Shown: one piece after another, positions 27,072-35,922 of the stretch | How positions within the stretch are numbered: the first letter of the stretch is position 1 | How the letters are laid out: every line of letters begins with the position of its first letter | NCBI RefSeq assembly: GCF_003336225.1 | Contig: NZ_QPID01000004.1 | Location: 1 to 64,000, forward strand | Source of the DNA: Corallincola holothuriorum | GTDB lineage: Bacteria; Pseudomonadota; Gammaproteobacteria; Enterobacterales; Neiellaceae | DNA length: 64,000 nt | Direction: 5' to 3' | Program-made: the position numbers and the translations under genes | Notes under the pieces: generated by a model | What the model was told of the DNA's origin: nothing | The model's database searches: none | What the model saw: the letters and a program-made list of their open reading frames with translations, nothing else

Positions 27072-28214
27072 CTATGACAACTTGTCCCTAAACTCTTCAT
27101 AATTGAACTGCTTAATTAGTTCAAACTCGCCATCTTTGCGCAAAATTCCGATGCTTGGATGTTCTACGCCATTGAAGAAGGTTGTTTTGACCATGGTATA
27201 ATGGATCATATCTTCAAAGATGACGCGGGCGCCGGGTTTAAGGGGCTCTTTGAAGCTATATACGCCAATGACATCGCCAGCTAAACAGGAGTTGCCACCT
27301 AATTTGTAGTTATAAGTGTGTTGATTGGGCTCACCTGCATCAGTGATAGCAGGGCGGTAGGGCATCTCTAATACATCAGGCATATGTGCCGTTGCACTGA
27401 TATCTAGAATAGCGATAGCGCCTTCGTTATCTACTATATCTACGACCTCTGAGACAAGCGGCCCAGTTTGCCAAGCCACAGCTGACCCGGGTTCTAAAAT
27501 AATCTCCAGATCATATTGCTGCTTTAGCCGTTTTAGTTGTGCGATAAGATGGTCGACATCGTAGCCATCTCTGGTCATCAGGTGACCACCACCAAGGTTT
27601 AACCATTTCATCTGATGCAGCAGGTGACCAAACTTTTCTTCGACGGCGGCTAAGGTTCGTTGCAACGCATAGGAATCACATTCACACAGATTATGTACAT
27701 GAAAACCTTCTATTCCGCTCAAATCTACACCGTTGAGATCTGCCGCAAGCACACCAAGGCGAGAGCCTGGAGCACTGGGATCATATAGCTCGGTATCGGC
27801 TTCCTGATGCTGAGGATTAATCCTTAGACCAGCGGTGACGCCACTTGCGCTTACCTTATCTTTATAACGTTGCCACTGGCTTAAGCTATTGAACGAGATA
27901 TGCTCGACTAAGCTGAGTAGCTTATCTATATCGGCAGGCTTATAAGCAGGCGAGTAGGCATGAACTTCGCCACCAAACTCCTGTTTCGCTAACTTGGCTT
28001 CCCATACGGAACTGGCGGTGCAACCTGGTAAGTATTGCTTCACCAGCGGGAAGGTACTCCACATGGAGAAGCCTTTCAGTGCCAGAATGATCTTGGCACC
28101 ACTTTCTTGTTGTACGCGCTGCATCAGTTGCAGGTTGGTTTCAAGTTTGGCTTCTTCGCAGACGTAGCAAGGGGAGGGAATATCGGCTGAGTGAAACGGT
28201 TTATTCATCGCCAT
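27072..28214 (-). CDS. nspC: carboxynorspermidine/carboxyspermidine decarboxylase
   Basis: 380 residues, a fold III (alanine-racemase-like) PLP decarboxylase. The PLP lysine is K47 in ILALKGFSMW. CTASSVWEAKLA, GLRINPQ, HVHNLCECDS, LNLGGGHLMTRDGYD, LEPGSAVAW and GGNSCLAGDVIG are NspC motifs. The enzyme decarboxylates carboxynorspermidine (or carboxyspermidine) to norspermidine (or spermidine). It follows the synthase gene on the same strand after 78 bases, which contain a terminator-like hairpin. In Vibrio, norspermidine affects biofilm formation. Confidence 0.93.
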   Translation of the reverse strand: MAMNKPFHSADIPSPCYVCEEAKLETNLQLMQRVQQESGAKIILALKGFSMWSTFPLVKQYLPGCTASSVWEAKLAKQEFGGEVHAYSPAYKPADIDKLLSLVEHISFNSLSQWQRYKDKVSASGVTAGLRINPQHQEADTELYDPSAPGSRLGVLAADLNGVDLSGIEGFHVHNLCECDSYALQRTLAAVEEKFGHLLHQMKWLNLGGGHLMTRDGYDVDHLIAQLKRLKQQYDLEIILEPGSAVAWQTGPLVSEVVDIVDNEGAIAILDISATAHMPDVLEMPYRPAITDAGEPNQHTYNYKLGGNSCLAGDVIGVYSFKEPLKPGARVIFEDMIHYTMVKTTFFNGVEHPSIGILRKDGEFELIKQFNYEEFRDKLS

Positions 28215-28238
28215 TGACCTTCAATACAGAAAACAACA

Positions 28239-28259
28239 GGGGAAGCCTCATGCTTCCCC
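28239..28259 (-). terminator. hairpin between carboxynorspermidine synthase gene and nspC
   Basis: On the minus strand GGGGAAGC-atgag-GCTTCCCC is followed by TGTTGTTTTC. This intrinsic-terminator-like stem inside a two-gene operon could reduce nspC transcription relative to the synthase. Confidence 0.6.
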
Positions 28260-28292
28260 TCGTCTTTACTTTATATCCAACAACGGATATCG

Positions 28293-29492
28293 CTATTTGC
28301 TAAAAGGAGAATCACACTCAATCACCTGCCATGGCAGGCCATATTGATTAAGGCGCTCCATGAAGGGATCGGGATCAAACTGCTCCATATTCCAAACACC
28401 TGGCTGCATCCAGTTGCCATCTAACATCAACGAGGCCCCGATCATTGCCGGTACACCCGTGGTGTAGCTAACGGCTTGAGCGCCCACTTCTTCGTGGCAT
28501 ATGGCATGCTCGCAGTTGTTCCAGATAAAGATGGTTTTCTCTTGGCCATCTTTAACCCCGGTGATGTAGGTGCCGATGCAGGTTTGGCCGGTATAACCTT
28601 CCGCCAACGAGCCAGGATCTGGCAGGACTGCTTTGAGGAACTCAAGAGGAACGATCTGCTGGCCTTGAAACTCCACTGGTTCAATCGACGTCATACCGAT
28701 ACCTTCAAGCACGCGCAGGTGAGTCAGGTAAGCGTCGCCGAAGGTCATCCAAAAGCGTGCGCGCTTCAGGGTTGGGAAGTGTTTAACCAGTGACTCCAAC
28801 TCTTCGTGGAACAACAGGTAGGATGCACGTTTACCGATACCGTGGTAATCGAGATCTTCACGCACGGAGATGGGGTCGGTTTCTTTCCACTCGCCATTTT
28901 CCCAAAAACGACCGCGTTGAGTAATTTCACGAATGTTAATTTCGGGATTGAAGTTAGTAGCAAACGCTTGGCCGTGATCGCCACCGTTACAATCAACGAT
29001 ATCCAAGTAGTGGATCTCATCAAAATAGTGCTTCGCGGCGTAAGCGGTGAAAACGTTGGTTACGCCTGGATCAAAACCTGATCCTAACAGTGCCATTAGG
29101 CCCGCTTGTTTGAACTTGTCTTGATATGCCCATTGCCATGAGTACTCGAACTTGGCGACCTCTTTCGGCTCATAGTTAGCCGTATCTAAGTAGTGAACAC
29201 CTGTCTCTAGGCAGGCATCCATGATTGTTAGGTCCTGATATGGCAGAGCGACGTTAATGACTAGGGCTGGTTTTACTTTGTTAATCAAAGCGACCAATTC
29301 AGGCACGTTGTCAGCATCAACAGCAAATACCTCTTTTACGCGGTCTTTGCCTGCTTCTTGCTGCAGTTTTTCGCATTTGCTGACGGTGCGGCTAGCCAGA
29401 TAAATTTCAGAGAAATATTGCGGCAGCATGGCACATTTCTTAACGACTACAGAACTAACGCCACCGGCGCCGATAATTAATACCCGAGACAT
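28293..29492 (-). CDS. carboxynorspermidine synthase (saccharopine dehydrogenase family)
   Basis: 399 residues. The N-terminal Rossmann site VLIIGAGGVSSVVVKKCA (GxGGV), then VALPYQDLTIMDACLETGVHYLDTANYEP, LLGSGFDPGVTNVFTAYA and DYHGIGKRASYLLFHEELESL, match the carboxynorspermidine dehydrogenase branch of the saccharopine dehydrogenase family (VC1624-like). It condenses aspartate semialdehyde with diaminopropane or putrescine using NADPH. Its partner nspC is directly downstream. The diaminobutyrate aminotransferase/decarboxylase that supplies diaminopropane is not in the window, so spermidine synthesis from putrescine is an equal possibility. Confidence 0.93.
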   Translation of the reverse strand: MSRVLIIGAGGVSSVVVKKCAMLPQYFSEIYLASRTVSKCEKLQQEAGKDRVKEVFAVDADNVPELVALINKVKPALVINVALPYQDLTIMDACLETGVHYLDTANYEPKEVAKFEYSWQWAYQDKFKQAGLMALLGSGFDPGVTNVFTAYAAKHYFDEIHYLDIVDCNGGDHGQAFATNFNPEINIREITQRGRFWENGEWKETDPISVREDLDYHGIGKRASYLLFHEELESLVKHFPTLKRARFWMTFGDAYLTHLRVLEGIGMTSIEPVEFQGQQIVPLEFLKAVLPDPGSLAEGYTGQTCIGTYITGVKDGQEKTIFIWNNCEHAICHEEVGAQAVSYTTGVPAMIGASLMLDGNWMQPGVWNMEQFDPDPFMERLNQYGLPWQVIECDSPFSK

Positions 29493-29648
29493 AGGTTATC
29501 ACCTTATTAAACGTCACTAATTCGAGAAGTTAGCAAAGCTCACTCATCTGTCCAGAAAGCCCCTGAAAAAGAGGTGCTTTAAAAACGCGCATCCTAGCAC
29601 TAAATCATGAAAATTCTAGTTAAAAACACTGTCGATCGCGGTTTTTTA

Positions 29649-30275
29649 TTACTTACTAAACTCTGTTTCTGTGTCATTGAATTTACCGCAATGCCAAACG
29701 TCAGTGAGTCGCAGGCGTTCACTCGGCTGTTCCCGTTTGGCTAGCTCATCAGGTAGCGTTTCGGGTGGCGCCATTGCACCGATAGCAAATCCGCATACTA
29801 CTTCATATTTATCCTCTGGTATTGCTAAGGCGGCGTAGACCGCTTGCTTCTTTATTCCACCCATACCATGGCTGTAGAGGCCAAACATCGCGGCTTGTAA
29901 TGTCATCGACATCCATGCTGCTCCGCAGTCAAATTGTGCCCACTCGTTGGTTTTACCATTGGTAGGGAAGTGGCGTTGGGCAATAACAAAGCCGATCACC
30001 GAAGCGTGTTTAGCCCAAGTTTGGTTACTGTCTACAAGCAGAGAAAGAAACGTATCGAAATCTTTTTCATTCTGATTAGTGATAAAGCGCCAAGGCTGCG
30101 CATTAAAGCAACTCGGTGCCCACCTTGCAGCATCGAATATGGTGGTTAATACATGCGGTGGGATTGTTTGTTTGCGAAAGGCCGGCGGTGACCAGCGGTG
30201 CGAGAAAATATCACTCACGCCATCATCTGCGTCTCGGTTGGAGAAGTCGGCGGTGTAGGATGTTTTGAATAGCAT
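29649..30275 (-). CDS. nitroreductase-family protein
   Basis: 208 residues with the nitroreductase fold. An N-terminal RWSPPAFRKQTIP (FMN phosphate arginine region), FDAARWAPSCFNAQPWRFI (the FMN-binding signature with the SxxNxQPW pattern), and a C-terminal VCGFAIGAMAPPETLPDELAKRE are visible. These FMN enzymes reduce nitro compounds, quinones or enones with NAD(P)H. The physiological substrate is unknown. Single gene, divergent from the hybrid kinase. Confidence 0.9.
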   Translation of the reverse strand: MLFKTSYTADFSNRDADDGVSDIFSHRWSPPAFRKQTIPPHVLTTIFDAARWAPSCFNAQPWRFITNQNEKDFDTFLSLLVDSNQTWAKHASVIGFVIAQRHFPTNGKTNEWAQFDCGAAWMSMTLQAAMFGLYSHGMGGIKKQAVYAALAIPEDKYEVVCGFAIGAMAPPETLPDELAKREQPSERLRLTDVWHCGKFNDTETEFSK

Positions 30276-30407
30276 CGTGCGTGCTTACATCGTTGTCTGT
30301 TTGGTCGGTTAGAGCAAGCTTAGTACAGGTGCTTTATTCACAGCATAATTACATGCGGTGACTTGGCTCTCGTTTCTTGGCTAGCAGGTCGTTGGTTGCT
30401 TGATAAA

Positions 30408-33400
30408 ATGGAGGCTATCGATAGATTGGATCAGATGCCTGAACCTAGCGAGATTGATGAGCAACAAATGCCAGATAGCGGAACTAGCCGATTGATCCAT
30501 AAGCAGAGTTTTTGGTTTGTCGTGATGGCGTTTATGGGCGCAGTGGCGTATCGCTATACGCTGCCGGTGTTTGGCAATATCGAGCTGGTTTGTGGCAACC
30601 TGTTTCCTTTGTTGCTGGTATATCGCTGCCGACCTTTAGTGGTTGGATTGTGCGCCTTTATTGCTGCGTTGTCGTTATGGCAAAACTGGGATAATCCCTA
30701 TGTACTGCTGACGTTCACCTTGGAAGCGTTTGTTGTCTCGGTATTGGTACGTAGAAAGATAAATCTGCTGTTTGCTGATTTGGCCTATTGGCTTTTTGTT
30801 GGCGTGCCGGCGACCGGCATTATTATTATCTTCATCAATCCTATCGCTCCTGAATACATTATCCATGTGTTGATAAAGCAAGCCGTGAATGGTGCCGCAT
30901 ACGCCATTATTGCGATGGCACTGCTATCCATTCCGGTATTGAAGCGATTGTTGGTCGTGAGAACCAGTGAAACGCGAACCTTTCGACGCCAAATCTCGCA
31001 GAGTCTACTTAGTGTTATGTTCGCCGTGGTGCTATTGGCGGGGTTAGTGGTTGAACAAGTGGAAGTCAATAATAGAGCCACTGCTTTACAGCGAGAAATG
31101 ACCAGCTATGCCCAAAACTTGGTGCAAGGGTTAGATACACAGTTGCTGGTTAGCAAACGTCAAGTCACTGCGTTGGCGGAATTTTTTGGTAGTAATGAGA
31201 ACTCGCCGTCGGACAGAGATAATTTATTACGGTCAATGCATCGTGCCAGTCCCAGTTTTTTAACCATGTTTATCAGTGATGAGGTCGGAGATATCATCAA
31301 CGCCAGTCCGGCCTCGTTGATGAAGCTTTCCCATGAGAGTGAAGGCTCCCACAATGTCAGTGATCGGCGTTATTTTCGTGTCCCCCGAGATACAGGTGAG
31401 TCATTTATTTCCGGTGCGATCCAAGGTCGCGGGTTTGGCAATGACGTGATTGTTGCTATCAGTGCCCCGATCCTTAGGGATAATAAATTTGAAGGGATCG
31501 TTGAAGGATCGATGAACCTCTATCGTTTGGGCAGTTGGGAGCAGCTGCAGCAACAAAAGGATTATCTTTGGCTGATTTTGGACGGTGAAGGTCGAACACT
31601 TTTCGCTGCTGACAACCTAAGACTGCAGGCTTTTTCCGCTGCCCCAATCTCCGAGCTTAATCGGCGGGCTAATATCTTCGGCTTGCCCTCTCTTAAGTTG
31701 AGTGAGGAGCCTGGTGCCGCGCAATATCTTTACTCCGAGGTTGAATTAGACAACCGCTGGCGAGTCTTGGTGATGCGTGACTATCAGTTGGAGCTGGCAG
31801 ATAACCAGCAACGATATATTCTATTTCTTGCGATGATTTTCGCAGGAAGCTTGGTTGTATTGGGCTTTGCAGGCTGGTTTGCTCACCGCACGACCCGCCC
31901 CATTGAACGTTTGGCGCAAAGCGCTTTGTCTGGGGATGTAGACGGCCTGGAAAAAGATCTATTCAGTGATTCACCAATGGAGATCCAAAAGCTTGCTACC
32001 GCAATCCAGGACAAAAGTGAGCAAATCGCAACGCACAACCGCCAGTTGGATGCACAGATCCAGGACCGCACAGTGCAGTTAAGGGATGCCAATACCCGTT
32101 TGACCGAGTCGCAGCAACTGTTGCACAAAGTATTAGACGCTATACCGGCGCGGGTGTTTTGGAAAGACACGCAATTGAATTACCTCGGGTGCAATAGCCT
32201 ATTTGCTGCCGACGCCCATGTTGCATCGTCTGCGGAAATTGTCGGTAAAAGCGACTTTGATCTGGTCTGGCATGATGTTGCGAGCAACTTTCAGGACGAT
32301 GATCGCGCCGTGATTGCCAGCGGAGAAGCAAAACTGCACTATCTGGAGCCGCAAACTCGTGCAGATGGCAAAACAAGCTGGCTGGAAACCTCGAAGATCC
32401 CCCTGAGTAACAAGCAAGGTCAGGTGATCGGTGTGCTTGGCACTTACCAGGATGTCACTGACCGGATTGAACGAGAGCAAGCACTGAAAGAAGCCACGGT
32501 TGCCGCGGAAGCTGCCACCGAAGCTAAAAGCCACTTTCTGGCAAATATGAGTCATGAGATCCGTACGCCGATGAATGCGATTGTTGGCCTGGTTGAACTG
32601 CTGCTTAGCGATGAACTTTCAGCTCAGCAGAGCAAATACTTGCAGCGCGTACAAAGCTCTACAGAGCACTTGCTTTCGATTATTAATGACATTCTTGATT
32701 ACTCTAAGATTGAAGCTGGCAAGCTAACGTTAAGTCCGGAAGCGACTGATTTACGCGTGCTACTAATGGAGACCGGTGAGATATTTGAGCAGGCCATCAG
32801 TCAGCAAGGACTCAGCTTTACCTGTGATATGCCTAAAGCGCTGCCTACCATGATGGTTGATCCGTTAAGGTTGCGACAAGTGTTGGTCAATTTGCTCGGC
32901 AACGCGGTGAAATTTACCCGCCGTGGAGGTCTGGTGTTGGGCTGTGAGTTGCAACAGGAGAGTGAAACGACAGCCGTTATTGACTTAACTGTGCGAGATA
33001 CCGGCATTGGTATGAATGGTGAACAAGTCGCGCGTTTATTTACTCCCTTCACACAGGCCGATAGCACAACCACACGTCAATTTGGCGGTACTGGTTTGGG
33101 GCTGACTATTTGTAAGCAAATTATCAATTTGATGGGCAGTGATATAACGGTAGAGAGCCAGCCCAATGTTGGTAGTTGCTTTCAGTTTCGATTGCATCTG
33201 CCGGTGACTTCGGAACGGCCCGCTAATCAGCCTCAAGCACGTGTTCATCAGCAGTTTCAGCCTTTGGATTGCCACATTTTACTGGTGGATGATAACCAGA
33301 TTAACCAAGAGGTGGCAGTGGGTATGTTACGGCGGTTAGGCGCAAGAGTCACCGTTGCGAATAACGGTGCAGAGGCGGTCGCTAAGCTCTCATCCGCAAA

Positions 33401-34328
33401 CTATGATCTCGTGTTTATGGATATCCAGATGCCAATTATGGATGGTTATCAGGCAACACAAGCGATTCTTTTGCAGCATAAAAAGCCGCCGCCCATCGTT
33501 GCTTTGACGGCTAACGCGATGCCGGATGAGCAAACGAGAGCCATGACGGTTGGTATGTCTGGCTATATATCCAAGCCTGTCCGGCAAGCTGATTTATATC
33601 ATCAGATCTTAGACAAGCTAGGGGAAAAGGCGTTATCGGCCGACACCACTTCGACACCCGTGCCGCCCGTTGCGGCGGTTAGTACTGAACTTGATACCGA
33701 AATAAGTATCGGTTTGTCGCAATGTGGGCAGGATCATGAGATGTATCAGCGTTTAGTTGCTCAGCTTGCAAAGCAGTGGCAAGGGATGTTGCAAGCTTTG
33801 ATAGCGGTCGATTTCGCTCACACATCAGAAACTGTCGTTGGATCTTTGATCGCGCAGATGCACTCATTGCGGGGGATCGCTGGCAATCTTGGCGCGAGAG
33901 GCGTTGCAGCAAATGCGGATGCAATGGAGTGTGGCTTGCGAGGAATTGCTGATAATTTGCCGCTTTCCAGCGCGGATCTGCGTGTAGGAGAGCTAATTGA
34001 GCAGCGTCAGGAGATAGCAAGAGCGATGGACGATTTCATTTGTCGTGTTAACGCAGCTTATCTGCCAAATAAAGTGCTTGTGAACTCTGACGGTGACCAA
34101 AAAGAAGCCCTAGCGGACCATGAAATTCAAGATTTTTTAGCGTTAGTAAAGCAGAGTCTGGTTGGTCATGATTACGTTGATACGGCGCCATTGCAGCGCT
34201 TTATACAGGTCACTGATGACGCAGAGTTGAAAGCTGATGGTCAGCTTCTATTGGAGTCATTAGATGCGTTTGACTACGAGCAGGCCCAGATCCATTACTT
34301 GAATATTGAGCAACGACTGAAAGTCTGA
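30408..34328 (+). CDS. large hybrid sensor kinase with complete phosphorelay
   Basis: About 1306 residues from the ATG at 30408 (a TTG 45 bases earlier is possible; no strong ribosome site at either). Domains in order: a multi-span membrane module at about 35-185 of MASE-like type; a membrane helix at about 205-220; a large periplasmic Cache-type sensor to about 465; a helix near 475-495 with HAMP-like linker; PAS at about 555-690; histidine phospho-acceptor His716 in MSHEIRTPMN; HATPase with GGTGLGLTICKQI; a receiver domain with Asp1005 in FMDIQMPIMDG; and an Hpt domain with His1152 in HSLRGIAGNLGA. About 90 further residues have no recognised domain. No cognate regulator is adjacent; pyrB follows. 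Confidence 0.9.
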   Translation: MEAIDRLDQMPEPSEIDEQQMPDSGTSRLIHKQSFWFVVMAFMGAVAYRYTLPVFGNIELVCGNLFPLLLVYRCRPLVVGLCAFIAALSLWQNWDNPYVLLTFTLEAFVVSVLVRRKINLLFADLAYWLFVGVPATGIIIIFINPIAPEYIIHVLIKQAVNGAAYAIIAMALLSIPVLKRLLVVRTSETRTFRRQISQSLLSVMFAVVLLAGLVVEQVEVNNRATALQREMTSYAQNLVQGLDTQLLVSKRQVTALAEFFGSNENSPSDRDNLLRSMHRASPSFLTMFISDEVGDIINASPASLMKLSHESEGSHNVSDRRYFRVPRDTGESFISGAIQGRGFGNDVIVAISAPILRDNKFEGIVEGSMNLYRLGSWEQLQQQKDYLWLILDGEGRTLFAADNLRLQAFSAAPISELNRRANIFGLPSLKLSEEPGAAQYLYSEVELDNRWRVLVMRDYQLELADNQQRYILFLAMIFAGSLVVLGFAGWFAHRTTRPIERLAQSALSGDVDGLEKDLFSDSPMEIQKLATAIQDKSEQIATHNRQLDAQIQDRTVQLRDANTRLTESQQLLHKVLDAIPARVFWKDTQLNYLGCNSLFAADAHVASSAEIVGKSDFDLVWHDVASNFQDDDRAVIASGEAKLHYLEPQTRADGKTSWLETSKIPLSNKQGQVIGVLGTYQDVTDRIEREQALKEATVAAEAATEAKSHFLANMSHEIRTPMNAIVGLVELLLSDELSAQQSKYLQRVQSSTEHLLSIINDILDYSKIEAGKLTLSPEATDLRVLLMETGEIFEQAISQQGLSFTCDMPKALPTMMVDPLRLRQVLVNLLGNAVKFTRRGGLVLGCELQQESETTAVIDLTVRDTGIGMNGEQVARLFTPFTQADSTTTRQFGGTGLGLTICKQIINLMGSDITVESQPNVGSCFQFRLHLPVTSERPANQPQARVHQQFQPLDCHILLVDDNQINQEVAVGMLRRLGARVTVANNGAEAVAKLSSANYDLVFMDIQMPIMDGYQATQAILLQHKKPPPIVALTANAMPDEQTRAMTVGMSGYISKPVRQADLYHQILDKLGEKALSADTTSTPVPPVAAVSTELDTEISIGLSQCGQDHEMYQRLVAQLAKQWQGMLQALIAVDFAHTSETVVGSLIAQMHSLRGIAGNLGARGVAANADAMECGLRGIADNLPLSSADLRVGELIEQRQEIARAMDDFICRVNAAYLPNKVLVNSDGDQKEALADHEIQDFLALVKQSLVGHDYVDTAPLQRFIQVTDDAELKADGQLLLESLDAFDYEQAQIHYLNIEQRLKV

Positions 34329-34469
34329 TTGTCCGCCTGACGTGCCAGAAAATTTGCCGACAATTGCGCGGAGTCATTAACGCCTTTGTCTGGCTTTTGA
34401 TATACTTGCGCTCCGGTTGTACCTGGCCTTCAGGTAAGTACTGTTCCGGACCGCTCCAAGGGATGCACA

Positions 34470-35393
34470 ATGACCAACCCGCTCTATAACAAGCATATTA
34501 TCTCTATCTCTGATCTGTCGCGAGATGAGTTAGAACTTATCGTTGCCACTGCCCACAAGCTCAAGCGTGAGCCTCAACCTGAATTATTGCGGAATAAGGT
34601 GGTGGCCAGCTGTTTTTTTGAAGCATCAACTCGTACGCGTTTATCTTTTGAGACGGCTGTGCAACGCCTTGGTGGCTCCGTCATTGGCTTTGATACCGCA
34701 GGCAATACGTCGTTAGCCCAAAAAGGTGAAACGCTGGCTGATTCGGTCAAGGTTATCTCTTCTTATACTGACGCTTTCTTTATGCGGCATCCAAAAGAAG
34801 GGGCTGCAAGATTGGCCTCCGAATTTTCGGCCGTTCCGGTGATCAATGGGGGAGATGGTAGTAATCAGCATCCGACGCAAACCTTGCTCGATCTCTATAC
34901 CATCTATGAAACACAAGGCACCTTGGAAGGGCTAAAAGTCGCTTTCGTTGGGGATTTAAAATATGGCAGAACAGTGCACTCGTTGGCACAAGCTTTGTCA
35001 CTATTTAATTGCGAGTTCTATTTCATATCGCCTGACGCATTGAGCATGCCGGAGTACCTGTGTGAAGAGCTGATGGATGCGGGTGTCAAGTTTACTAAGG
35101 TGGGCACCATTGAAGAGGTGGTGGCTGAATTGGATATTCTCTACATGACGCGAGTGCAGAAAGAGCGCTTTGATCCCACTGAATATCAGCATATGAAATC
35201 GAATTATGTGCTTAGCGCCAGTATGTTAGCCGAGGTCAAGTCGACGTTGAAGGTGTTGCACCCATTACCGCGTGTCGATGAAATCACGAATGATGTTGAT
35301 AGCACTCAGCATGCTTACTATTTCGAGCAGGCAGAGAATGGCGTTTATGCCCGGCAGGCTTTATTAGCTCTGGTATTAAGTGAGCAACTGTAA
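34470..35393 (+). CDS. pyrB: aspartate carbamoyltransferase, catalytic chain
   Basis: 307 residues. The carbamoyl phosphate loop [48 protein letters not shown] and HPLPRVDEI are the expected active-site motifs, with the 80s-loop [12 protein letters not shown] in place. It catalyses the committed step of pyrimidine synthesis. It is followed by pyrI after ten bases, forming the two-chain holoenzyme operon as in E. coli. A TATACT -10-like element lies at 34401-34406, but I see no clear UTP attenuator. Confidence 0.96.
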   Translation: MTNPLYNKHIISISDLSRDELELIVATAHKLKREPQPELLRNKVVASCFFEASTRTRLSFETAVQRLGGSVIGFDTAGNTSLAQKGETLADSVKVISSYTDAFFMRHPKEGAARLASEFSAVPVINGGDGSNQHPTQTLLDLYTIYETQGTLEGLKVAFVGDLKYGRTVHSLAQALSLFNCEFYFISPDALSMPEYLCEELMDAGVKFTKVGTIEEVVAELDILYMTRVQKERFDPTEYQHMKSNYVLSASMLAEVKSTLKVLHPLPRVDEITNDVDSTQHAYYFEQAENGVYARQALLALVLSEQL

Positions 35394-35403
35394 GGAGATG
35401 ATG

Positions 35404-35862
35404 ATGGAAACTAAAATGACAGTGGAAGCCATCGCTCACGGCACAGTGATCGATCATATTCCTGCGGGGCAAGGTGTTCGCATCCTACGCTTTTTTCAGT
35501 TGACCGATGGGAATGAACGGATCACCGTCGGCTTGAATTTGCGTAGTGGCGATAGCCAGGTGAAAGACATTATTAAGGTAGAAAATAATGTTTTTACTGC
35601 TGAACAGGCCAACCAGTTAGCGCTTTTTGCGCCTAATGCGACGGTTAACTTAATCGATAACTACCAAGTGGTTGATAAGTTTCACGTGACTCTGCCTGAG
35701 CAGATCTCTTCTGTACTAAGCTGCCCTAACAGTAATTGTATTAGCCATGATGAACCGGTGAATAGTCGATTTTTTGTTGCCGTAAAACATGAAAAAGTGA
35801 AGCTGAAATGTCACTACTGTGAAAAGAGTTTTTCTGAAAGGCTGTTCAAAGAACTGAAATAA
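35404..35862 (+). CDS. pyrI: aspartate carbamoyltransferase, regulatory chain
   Basis: 152 residues (E. coli 153). VEAIAHGTVIDHIPAGQGVRIL is the allosteric nucleotide domain. The zinc site is the four-cysteine set CPNSNC...CHYC near the C-terminus. It binds CTP/ATP and regulates PyrB. Three ATGs stand in tandem at 35398, 35401 and 35404; AAGGAG at 35392-35397 gives the best spacing to the third. Confidence 0.95.
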   Translation: METKMTVEAIAHGTVIDHIPAGQGVRILRFFQLTDGNERITVGLNLRSGDSQVKDIIKVENNVFTAEQANQLALFAPNATVNLIDNYQVVDKFHVTLPEQISSVLSCPNSNCISHDEPVNSRFFVAVKHEKVKLKCHYCEKSFSERLFKELK

Positions 35863-35884
35863 GTTAAGTCTCTTGCTTGGTCAT

Positions 35885-35914
35885 TAATAAAGCCCGCTAC
35901 AGCGGGCTTTATTA
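35885..35914. terminator. bidirectional terminator pyrI/slt
   Basis: TAATAAAGCCCGCT-ac-AGCGGGCTTTATTA is a 14-base perfect stem between the convergent pyrI and slt genes, with A/T-rich ends. Confidence 0.8.
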
Positions 35915-35922
35915 ATTTTATC

